A model generated the notes under the pieces. The model made no database searches. It had not been told where the DNA came from and worked only from the letters and a program-made list of their open reading frames with translations. The position numbers were made by a program, and so were the translations under genes. Positions 19,069 through 25,954 of a stretch of DNA of 64,000 bases are shown here, one piece after another. The stretch is from Mycobacterium scrofulaceum. Its GTDB lineage: Bacteria > Actinomycetota > Actinomycetes > Mycobacteriales > Mycobacteriaceae. The DNA lies in contig NZ_LZJW01000060.1 of the NCBI RefSeq assembly GCF_001667885.1, positions 1 to 64,000 on the forward strand, written 5' to 3'. Position 1 is the stretch's first letter. The number at the start of each line of letters is the position of its first letter.

Positions 19069-19345
19069 CGACTCCGGCTTCACCAGCTAATTGGAAATAG
19101 ATCACCGGCACGCTCTGCGCCGGTGATCAACGCAACCCGTGTGATTGCCGGTCGGCGGTAGCCGTCGACGGCGTGGTGGCCCCTGCCGGCCGGAATGGTA
19201 AAGCTCGCTGTGATTTTGGCTAACCGCTGTTCACCCACTGTTTGACGAGTGCGTCGTTTGCCACGCTCGTCGACGGTGGTACCCGACGCGTAGCGCGGAA
19301 GGACAACTAGCAAATTCCACGATGAGGGGGTCTGGAGAAGTGAAG

Positions 19346-19765
19346 ATGACACGATCGCGCGGGCAAGCGCTGGCGGCGGGGGCCGCCGGAGTTGCCTTGG
19401 GAGCGACGATGTTCGGTGGTGCGGTGCTGGGGGCGCCGCACGCGTCGGCGTCGTGCAATATGTCCCCGGCCGACGATCAGTACATCAAGCTGCTGGCGCA
19501 GAACAAGATGGTGCACAACGCCGACTTCAACGACTGCAGCGAGGCCGCCGAGGGGCGTTGGTTCGCCAGCCAGGTCCGGTCCAACCCGAATCCGTTCGGG
19601 GAGGGGCAGGAGCTGATCAACATGATCACCAGGACCACGCCGATGAGCCAGGCCCAGGCCGAATGGGAGGTCGAGTCGGCCGTCTATGTGTACGCGCCGG
19701 ACGTGATTCCCAAGATGAAGGATGAGGCTGCACGGCAAGCGCCCGGCCAGCCGGCCCCTGCGTGA
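19346..19765 (+). CDS. DUF732 secreted protein, copy 2
   Basis: 139 residues from ATG 19346, chosen for the GGAGAAG site 9 bases upstream; an ATG at 19322 would add eight residues. It has the same layout as copy 1: signal peptide to ASAS, Cys in SCNMSPADDQY, Cys in NDCSEAAEGRWF, and APDVIPKM. The tail is longer and Pro/Ala-rich. The 277-bp gap between the copies contains no gene. A strong hairpin follows. Confidence 0.85.
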   Translation: MTRSRGQALAAGAAGVALGATMFGGAVLGAPHASASCNMSPADDQYIKLLAQNKMVHNADFNDCSEAAEGRWFASQVRSNPNPFGEGQELINMITRTTPMSQAQAEWEVESAVYVYAPDVIPKMKDEAARQAPGQPAPA

Positions 19766-19772
19766 CGCACCC

Positions 19773-19811
19773 CGAAGCCCGTCGCCTCTCTTTCGAGGGC
19801 GGCGGGCTTCG
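19773..19811 (+). terminator. Hairpin terminator after the DUF732 pair
   Basis: Fourteen-base arms at 19773-19786 and 19798-19811 pair with one G-U wobble around an 11-base loop. It begins eight bases after the stop codon and lies before the tRNA gene. Confidence 0.7.
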
Positions 19812-19870
19812 AGCATGCCCGGCGGCCGATGGCAACCCGTTGGGCTACCGTTTCCTACGGAACATCGCTA

Positions 19871-19944
19871 GGGGCGGTAGCTCAGTTGGTTAGAGCCGCG
19901 GACTCATAATCCGTTGGTCGCGGGTTCGAGCCCCGCCCGCCCCA
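19871..19944 (+). tRNA. tRNA-Met (CAU), elongator type
   Basis: The acceptor stem GGGGCGG pairs with CCGCCCC. The D arm is GCTCAGTTGGTTAGAGC, the anticodon loop CTCATAA gives CAU, the T arm is GCGGG-TTCGAGC-CCCGC, and the discriminator is A. CCA is not encoded. The 3' half (19907-19942) is duplicated at 34629-34664, so this gene is the insertion site of the island. Confidence 0.93.
19907..19942. other. attL (tRNA-Met 3' end)
   Basis: 36-base core identical to 34629-34664. It begins in the anticodon loop (TAATCCGTTG) and ends in the acceptor stem. Confidence 0.9.
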
Positions 19945-19988
19945 CGTCAGAGGCCTTTTTTTGCGGATCGACGGGGTCGATCCATCGT

Positions 19989-21158
19989 TTATTCATCGCT
20001 TATGGCGCGGTCCAGCAGCTCAGCAACTTCGGTGTGAACGCGGTTTCTGGCCATGTAGTTGTCCTGCGTCATCGAAACCTTGGTATGACCTAACTGGTCA
20101 GCGCCTACACGCGCAGATAGACCCGCGTCGTCAATGAGCGTGGCAACGGTCTTGCGGAAGCTGTGGGTAGTTATCTCCGGTGCTCCCAAGTCTTCGCGTA
20201 CGGCGCGCCACTGCTTGCCGAAGTTGTTCGGGTCGCGCCAGGCGCCCGTGGTCGACGGAAAGATCATGGGTTGCTCGCCAACGAATGCCCGCCCACGACG
20301 CGACCTGAGAACATTCACGGCGAACTGGGGGAGTGGGAGGGTCCGTTTACCGGCTGCACTCTCGGTCTCGTCGATCCGCCTCAACCCGTGCCCCGTCGCT
20401 CGGACTAGCTTGCCGGTTACCGACAATTCAGCGGCCTCGGCATCAAAATCGATCCAGCGCAGCGCCAGTAACTCAGAGCGGCGTAATCCAGTGGCGATCA
20501 AGACGGTGACCGGATCGACCAAGTCCTGGTTTTGGCAGTAAGTCGAGCGGTGCAATTTCGCCAGCAGCTCCCGCAGCTGCTCGCTGGTAAGAGCTATCGC
20601 CCCCTTTGGCTGCGCCTTTGACCTGATCGCTTGTATATCCCGCACAGGGTTGGCGTGCACCACGCTCGCCATCACCGCTAGCTGTAGCGCGCCGCGAAGT
20701 ATTGTCTTGGACTGCCGTGCCATGGTCGCTCCATGCGTTGCCCGCATCGACCGTATGGCGGCATCAATTCGGGCTGGCGTCGCCTCGTGTACCCGGAGGG
20801 CACTGATGAACTTGTTGAGCTTCTTCGCGGCGAACTTGTAAGTCGAGATTGTGACAAGAGAGCGGTCATCGTCTGCCAACCGTTCCAGATGTCGCTCGAT
20901 TAGCGCACTAACTGGGGTGTCAAGCGTGACCTCGTCGCCCATGGCTGGCGTTCGCCGACCCTTCAGCGCGTCAATGAGTGCATCCTCGGCCAGCTTGCCG
21001 TACTGGTCGAACTCATCAGCCGGACCGCGCCTCTCAACGATTCGCGTGACGCCGTCCGTATCGCGGTACCGGCACCTTGCCAGCCAAGCGCCGTTACTTA
21101 GCTTCGTGCGACTGATAGTTCCGTGTTGCCCTATCCGCAGGGGAGGTCTACCTGCCAT
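19989..21158 (-). CDS. int: Tyrosine recombinase integrase
   Basis: 389 residues. There is an AP2-like/SAM-like N-terminal DNA-binding part (residues 1-170), then the catalytic domain with Arg in ATGLRRSELLALRW, the HSFR box in THSFRKTVATLIDDAG, the GH pair in LGHTKVSMTQ and the nucleophile Tyr in DNYMAR near the C-terminus. It catalyses site-specific recombination at the tRNA-Met attachment site. It is transcribed toward the tRNA and lies 46 bases from attL, the usual layout. All catalytic residues are present, so excision could be active. Confidence 0.93.
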   Translation of the reverse strand: MAGRPPLRIGQHGTISRTKLSNGAWLARCRYRDTDGVTRIVERRGPADEFDQYGKLAEDALIDALKGRRTPAMGDEVTLDTPVSALIERHLERLADDDRSLVTISTYKFAAKKLNKFISALRVHEATPARIDAAIRSMRATHGATMARQSKTILRGALQLAVMASVVHANPVRDIQAIRSKAQPKGAIALTSEQLRELLAKLHRSTYCQNQDLVDPVTVLIATGLRRSELLALRWIDFDAEAAELSVTGKLVRATGHGLRRIDETESAAGKRTLPLPQFAVNVLRSRRGRAFVGEQPMIFPSTTGAWRDPNNFGKQWRAVREDLGAPEITTHSFRKTVATLIDDAGLSARVGADQLGHTKVSMTQDNYMARNRVHTEVAELLDRAISDE

Positions 21159-21163
21159 CGCCC

Positions 21164-21361
21164 CTAGCTTCCCACCCTTGCTAGCCGCTCATGCTCCCAA
21201 GCGATGACATCGCTGAGCCGGTAGCGGACATGGCGTCCAAACCGTGCATATTTCGGGCCGGAGCCTTTGGTCGCCCATTCGGCTGGTGTCTTGTGCGGCA
21301 CGCCGAGGCGATTCGCAAGCTGCTTTCGGCTGAGCCATATCACTTCTGAACCCTGTGTCAT
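21164..21361 (-). CDS. Excisionase-like helix-turn-helix protein
   Basis: 65 residues from ATG 21361, with AGGA upstream. It reads as a MerR/AlpA-type winged helix: WLSRKQLANRLGVPHKTPAEWATKGSGPKYARFGRHVRYRLSDVIAWEHERL split over the two recognition helices and wing. Such proteins bend attachment-site DNA and steer integrase toward excision, or regulate it. The integrase starts five bases after its stop, so they form one operon. Confidence 0.8.
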   Translation of the reverse strand: MTQGSEVIWLSRKQLANRLGVPHKTPAEWATKGSGPKYARFGRHVRYRLSDVIAWEHERLARVGS

Positions 21362-21594
21362 GTGTCCTATTGAATACCAACTAGTTTGGCGTGAACCGGG
21401 AAAGTTATTGGTTGCCCTCCCTCTCGGGCAAGTTACCGACCGCCGGAAGCAACCCTCTGGACAGTACGGCCACATCACAGCAACAATCACGTCGGGCGTA
21501 CGCGCAACGTGTCGACTCGCGGCTACCCTTCTGGCCTGCGCTTTTTGGCTCCCGGTTGACGGCTTCTTTGCGCATCTAGCGTTGAGGCGTTCGT
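21362..21594. promoter_or_regulatory. Divergent control region of the island
   Basis: There is no gene from 21362 to 21594. It lies between the leftward xis-int operon and the rightward genes. TTGACG at 21556 and TAGCGT at 21577, with a 15-base spacer, could form a rightward promoter. The match is weak and the spacer short. Confidence 0.3.
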
Positions 21595-21738
21595 ATGGCT
21601 ACAACAGCCGCGATGGTTTCGGGCAAGCCTTACGAACAACGGAATCCCTTCTGCATGAGGGGGTTCCATCCCAAGTTGAAGGCCCCTCGGGCTGATCGAG
21701 CTGTCACGATAGGAGTAAAAGGTGACTCAACACGATGA
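21595..21738 (+). CDS. Small hypothetical protein (47 aa)
   Basis: An open frame from ATG 21595 to TGA 21738, with GAGG seven bases before the ATG. It is basic (MRGFHPKLKAPRADR in the middle) and unlike any family I recognise. It overlaps the start of the next gene by 17 bases, as a translationally coupled leader would. It may be a real small gene or chance; codon use gives no strong support. Confidence 0.35.
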   Translation: MATTAAMVSGKPYEQRNPFCMRGFHPKLKAPRADRAVTIGVKGDSTR

Positions 21739-22402
21739 GTTGTACGACTTTCCGGAGGCTGCCCACCAGAACGTCAATCTGATCCGCGATCTAGAGAATT
21801 GGTGTCTACTCGCGAATGCTGCCGCCTACGAGATCCAGGGCGTCCGGAACACCTGCATTCACACGTCCCATGCTCTCGTCGCCTATCTGCAACTACAGGG
21901 TTTTGGGGCCGAGGTCTTCCGCGCTCGGGCGAGGGCACTTCCCAGCAAGGAGCTTGCGCAAAGGCTCGGCAGGCGAGGCTATGGCGCATTTGCGGGGGAA
22001 GGACATGTCGGTCGCGGCTCCTGGCCCGGTCATCTCGCAGTCTCTTGCGGCGACTTCGTACTCGACCCGACGCTAGATCAGCTTGAGGCAGAGGGCGAGC
22101 GTCCTAGGCCTGCTGTCTTCCGCAAGCCTGTCGGATGGGATGTCCCGCCGCCGGACAGGCCGTGGCAGGGCGGCGCTTGGCACTACTGGCGCGACGGCGA
22201 CCTCAACGTGGGCCATGCTCGCTACCCCCGCCAGGTCGGTTGGAAGTCCAAATCAGCCGCGCGACCGAGCTGTTGGATGAAGGTGGTCGACATGATGATA
22301 AGCATCAGCGGCGATCGGACGGACATCAAAGAGCGGAACGCGCTGGCGTGGACGGCTGCTACTGCACCGGAAGCCGCAACCCCGATCGGTGGTGTGCGGT
22401 GA
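21722..22402 (+). CDS. Transglutaminase-like/papain-fold protein of unknown role
   Basis: 226 residues. GTG 21722 sits six bases after AGGAG, which decides the start. Three blocks give a Cys-His-Asp arrangement: NTCIHTSHALVAYLQLQGF (Cys about residue 45), WPGHLAVSCGDFVLDPTLDQL (His about 103, Asp about 115, with the DPT turn seen in transglutaminase folds). This resembles microbial transglutaminase or arylamine N-acetyltransferase-fold enzymes. The C-terminus (last 60 residues) looks unrelated. The stop overlaps the DUF3631 start (GTGA). No specific function can be given. Confidence 0.5.
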   Translation: MTQHDELYDFPEAAHQNVNLIRDLENWCLLANAAAYEIQGVRNTCIHTSHALVAYLQLQGFGAEVFRARARALPSKELAQRLGRRGYGAFAGEGHVGRGSWPGHLAVSCGDFVLDPTLDQLEAEGERPRPAVFRKPVGWDVPPPDRPWQGGAWHYWRDGDLNVGHARYPRQVGWKSKSAARPSCWMKVVDMMISISGDRTDIKERNALAWTAATAPEAATPIGGVR

Positions 22403-23527
22403 CTGCGCCGACTGGTCGTCTCGCGGACATCGCGGATCTCGCGGGCATGGGAGGGTCTGCGGTCCTAGATGCAGTGGACGGCTTCCTCGCCCGCTTTATC
22501 GCCTACCCCAACGAACATGCACGTCAGGCACACACACTGTGGTTGGCCCACACCTGGCGCATGGACGAATGGGACTCCACACCACGGCTTGCGTTCATGT
22601 CGCCGGAAAAGGGTAGCGGGAAGACACGCGCACTCGAAGTGAGTCATCACCTAGTCCCGCGAGGTGTTCGGGTCAGCCAAGCTACGCCGAACTACATCTT
22701 GGCCAAGGTCTCGGAAGTGCCTCCACCCACCTTGTTCTATGACGAGATCGACACGGTCTACGGGCCGCGGGCCAAGGGCAACGAAGACTTGAGGGCAGTT
22801 CTCAATGCTGGTTTTCGCCGTGATGCGACTGCCGGCCGTGGTAGTTGGGAAAACAACCGGCTGACAAGCCAGGACTATGCCGCCTACTGTGCAGTCGCAC
22901 TCGCCGGCCTCGGGAAGCTACCGGGATACAGTCGCCGACCGAGCCGTGATCATTCGCATGAAGAAGCGCAAGCGGTCGGAATGCGTGGAGCCGTGGCGGG
23001 AACGTGTGCACGCAAATGAGGCCAAGGCACTCGGTGAGGTACTCGGATCGTGGGTGAAGGAAGGAATCTTCACATGGCCAATCGACATGCCAGTAGAGGA
23101 TCGCGCCGCCGATGTGTGGGAATCGCTCATCATGGTTGCTGACACTGCGGGAGGCCACTGGCCCGCGACTGCACGCGACGCAGCAGTCGTCCTCACCTCT
23201 GAGAAGTCGCAGGCAAGTCTCGGTGTCCAGCTCCTGCGCGACCTTCGGATCGTGTTCGGGCCGAACAACAAGATGCGCAGCGACGACGTCATCACTGCAT
23301 TGACGGAGCTGTCAGAGTCACCTTGGCAGAGGTTCCATGCCGATGGGAGCCCACTCAACTACCGCGACTTAGCCTCTCTGCTAAGGGAATACGAGACCCG
23401 TCCAAAGGATGTATGGATCGATGGTGCGTCGGTAAAGGGCTACACGGCCGATGACTTGCGGGACGCGTGGGAAAGGTATCTGCCCGCCTCCATAGTCCGC
23501 GAGGACCGCGAGGTCCGCGAGGGCTGA
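22399..23527 (+). pseudogene. DUF3631 ATPase, frameshifted
   Basis: From GTG 22399 the frame carries Walker A (SPEKGSGKTRAL, about residue 70) and Walker B (LFYDEID), then DLRAVLNAGFRR and VALAGLGKLP. At 22921-22926 (CCGGGA) the family consensus continues in another frame as DTVADRAVIIRMKKR and runs to TGA 23527. One extra G explains the shift. DUF3631 domains are the C-terminal part of primase/helicase-like proteins on phages and integrative elements; here the N-terminal primase part is missing. The joined product would be about 375 residues. It could be a decayed gene, a sequencing error or a programmed shift. Confidence 0.75.
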
Positions 23528-23805
23528 ATGGCACACCGTGAGAGCGCTTCTTCTGCAGCCGCATACGTTTCGGCCGCGCACACTAGCTGATTCGTGCGGA
23601 CGTCGACGTGGAATTGAAAATGAAAGTACTCGACTCAATTTTGCCGGAGAGAGAGGCCGCGATTTGCAAGTCGTGTCCGGTCCAACTGCAAGAGGGGATC
23701 CCCCCCAGGCAAAGGCGTGTCAGATCGGAAAGCCTTGAGATGCAACGAGCTGATTTGCCGGAGACGAACTCACTCCCGGGTACGCGTGCGCCCGCGCGCA
23801 GGTTG
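23528..23805. other. No convincing gene
   Basis: 278 bases between convergent genes. A short rightward frame from 23608 contains EAAICKSCPV, which recalls one Cys pair of a WhiB protein, but the other ligands are absent. It is not called. Confidence 0.4.
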
Positions 23806-24450
23806 CTATGACCTCACGGGCGAGTTTCGGCCCCCGCCGTCCAAAAGTGGGTCGGCGACAAGCGGGTCACCCAACCGGATTTCCTGCCAAATTGCGACGA
23901 GCTGTGCGGCCTGTTGATCAGAAATGACCCCACGTTCGGTCGCGATCTGCGTCGCTTTCGTGATGCGGGTCTTACGGCTCGCCTTGATCTTTGCGATTCG
24001 CTCCTCGCGAGCCCGATCCTCAGCGGCCACTACAGCAGGGTCGACGATGCCAGGCGGCCACGTAGGGTCGCTGCTACAGCCCGGACACCAAGTATCTGGC
24101 GTGCTGTTACGCGCGTCGCCTTGGCTGTACGTCCCGTACGCCGTCTGGTGCACACGACAAACGGCGAACACCGCATCATCGACCTCATGGGCGAACACAA
24201 CCTTGTACCTAGCCAACTCGGCGGCGCTGACCGGCTTTCCTGTGCCATACCGCGAAGGGGCCGTATCCACGACGGTGCTACCGCGCCATTCACCCACAAG
24301 CCGGTTCGGCTCAGCCTGGGCCGCACCTTTAAGCCTGGCGTCCACCATGGGCGCGACCACTTCGATCTGCCTGCGTCGCCGTCGCCGCATCTGCTCGATA
24401 TCTTGATCAGTCGTCAAATCTGCCCTTCCGTAGTGGCTGTATCTAAGCAT
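23806..24450 (-). CDS. Hypothetical protein with a single CxxC
   Basis: 214 residues from ATG 24450; a TTG at 24480 would add ten. No family is recognised. It begins with a strongly basic stretch (QMRRRRRRQIEVV), followed by a region with DDAVFAVCRVHQTAYG and a TWCPGCS knuckle at about residue 130. A Lys/Arg-rich helix (REERIAKIKASRKTRITKATQIATERG) precedes the C-terminus. It may bind nucleic acid or zinc. Its start overlaps the end of the recombinase remnant by eight bases. Confidence 0.5.
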   Translation of the reverse strand: MLRYSHYGRADLTTDQDIEQMRRRRRRQIEVVAPMVDARLKGAAQAEPNRLVGEWRGSTVVDTAPSRYGTGKPVSAAELARYKVVFAHEVDDAVFAVCRVHQTAYGTYSQGDARNSTPDTWCPGCSSDPTWPPGIVDPAVVAAEDRAREERIAKIKASRKTRITKATQIATERGVISDQQAAQLVAIWQEIRLGDPLVADPLLDGGGRNSPVRS

Positions 24451-24709
24451 CTCTCGTCTGTCGGGGGGAACCTTCGGCAAGTACTCGGTACACCGTTGCC
24501 CTGCTCACGCCCAATGCATCGGCAATCATCCTTGCTGACTCCCCATTCTCGTTCATCCTTTGCGCTAGAGCAGCTTTCGACTCATCGAGTGCCTTAGGTC
24601 GTCCGATGTGCTGTCCGCGCATCCGACATGCCTCGCGTGCCGCCGAACGACGTTCGCGGACGAGTTCAAGCTCAAGCTCGGCGAGGCTGGCGAGGACGCC
24701 TGCCACCAT
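24443..24709 (-). pseudogene. Serine recombinase C-terminal remnant
   Basis: 88 residues from the first ATG. RMVAGVLASLAELELELVRERR matches the long E-helix of resolvase/invertase proteins. GRPKALDE and the terminal helix-turn-helix SARMIADALGVSRATVYRVL match their DNA-binding end. The frame stays open upstream to at least 24800 with degenerate sequence, but the catalytic domain with its Ser is absent. It is the decayed end of a second recombinase, perhaps from an earlier mobile element. Confidence 0.7.
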
Positions 24710-24981
24710 GCGGCTGGCCGCATTGGAGGCCAGAATCGAACTCGACGCTTTCGTCTCAAATGTAAGATTTGAGAAATTGTGGCCGAGCCGAGTTGAGCAG
24801 TCCGTCCCCCCTGCCTGTGTGCAGACTTCGAGCCCGATCCACGTTGACAGGCTCCCGCATCAGGGATCGGTGGAAGGCAGTAGCCAAAACGCTCGCGCCA
24901 GTCGGTCGGCCGAGCCGAAAGCTGGAGATGACTCAGCCCTCCGTCGGAGCCGCTTACCCCATAGAATCGCCATCCTCTTTA

Positions 24982-25008
24982 GGCGCACAGTCGGTGCGCC
25001 CCCTTTTC
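24982..25008 (+). terminator. Hairpin with T-run upstream of the defence operon
   Basis: GGCGCAC and GTGCGCC (24982-24988, 24994-25000) enclose a five-base loop and are followed by CCCTTTTCT. It would stop rightward read-through before the nuclease-helicase operon. The 311-bp stretch 24710-25020 otherwise holds only the recombinase decay. Confidence 0.5.
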
Positions 25009-25019
25009 TGTACGCTCGA

Positions 25020-25040
25020 GTTTGTACATAATTCGCACTG
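25020..25040 (+). promoter_or_regulatory. Possible leaderless promoter of the nuclease-helicase operon
   Basis: TACATAAT at 25025-25032 looks like an extended -10 element and lies about eight bases before GTG 25040, which has no ribosome site. That spacing fits a leaderless transcript starting on the GTG. It is a pattern match only. Confidence 0.35.
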
Positions 25041-25954
25041 TGGTAGCCCAGGGGGGTGCTCAGCCGTCGACCGGAGTACTGTTCGGTTGCACTTGCACAA
25101 CCAAGCCGGACATCCATCTAGAACTTGCCGAACTTTTCACTTACGCGGAAGGCTCAGGTACCCGAACAGCCGAATGGCAAACTGCACGACTTGCAGCAGT
25201 TGACACCGCCTCGCTCGAGCTGGCCGCGTGTGCCATCGCTAATGCAGCAGTCGCTTGGAGATGTGTCGGCACACCAGCCGTGCACAATAGCTGGGTCCAA
25301 GCTGTAACCGCGGGAGCCAAGCTTTCCAGCGAAGAGACGGAGCTGTTTCGGGCCTACGTTGAACACGCGTTTGGGCTCCCTGATGCGCCCCGAGACGGCA
25401 AACACAGGCGCGGATGGCTTGCGGAGTTCCTGTTCTATCTTCTTGCGGAAAGAGTAGGGTCGCAGGCTGGACGGTCACTTGTACGTGTTGAAGGTCCCGA
25501 CTGGCATCCGACGAAACCTGGTCCCGATAGTCTGGCGATTTGGAAGAAGAACGATGAACTTGAATTCCGGCTGTGGGAGATAAAGCAAAACGTTGGGTCA
25601 GGCCCTGTGTCTAATTCGGTCGGAGAAGCGACTGCGCAGCTGAAAGAATCAGCTCTTAAATACTTAGCACAAGCTACCAGCATTGCAAGAGCTGGTAGCG
25701 CTGCACTTAGCGAAGACGTACAGAGACTTTATGGAGAACTGGCGCTGCTCTGGGTGCGAGGAAGCCGTCAGTCTGGGATAGGTATTTCAGTTACCACTAC
25801 TGATTCGAAGGTACCTAAACGATGCTTTAGCCGCGTGGCTAAGTCATTCCCAAAATTGCTTTCAGCTTCTCAGATCGAAGGGCTTGTCTCAGGAATCGGC
25901 GATTTCACTGAGTTCGCTGACAATGTAAGAGACCGCGTGTGGATGCCTCTCTAA
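25040..25954 (+). CDS. HamA/DUF1837-like PD-(D/E)xK nuclease (Hachiman/AbpAB-like subunit A)
   Basis: 304 residues from GTG 25040; a TTG at 25022 would add six. The N-terminal half is helical. The core has RGWLAEFLFYLLAERVGS (conserved helix Glu), then GPDSLAIW and LWEIKQN, giving Asp163, Glu180 and Lys182 in a PD-(D/E)xK nuclease layout. The same order (helix with Glu, Asp-Gly/Ser, Glu-x-Lys) is found in HamA and AbpA, the nuclease partners of the Hachiman and AbpAB anti-phage systems. The helicase gene overlaps its last 16 bases, so the pair is obligately co-translated. The assignment rests on motif layout and pairing, not on a profile search. Confidence 0.6.
   Translation: MVAQGGAQPSTGVLFGCTCTTKPDIHLELAELFTYAEGSGTRTAEWQTARLAAVDTASLELAACAIANAAVAWRCVGTPAVHNSWVQAVTAGAKLSSEETELFRAYVEHAFGLPDAPRDGKHRRGWLAEFLFYLLAERVGSQAGRSLVRVEGPDWHPTKPGPDSLAIWKKNDELEFRLWEIKQNVGSGPVSNSVGEATAQLKESALKYLAQATSIARAGSAALSEDVQRLYGELALLWVRGSRQSGIGISVTTTDSKVPKRCFSRVAKSFPKLLSASQIEGLVSGIGDFTEFADNVRDRVWMPL

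Noticed and set aside
19945-19970. Intrinsic terminator formed by the T-run after tRNA-Met
   Set aside because: Seven T residues are present, but no convincing stem directly precedes them apart from the tRNA itself.
23608-23811. WhiB-like regulator
   Set aside because: Only one Cys pair context (CKSCPV) is present; the other iron-sulfur ligands and the GVWGG-type turn are absent.
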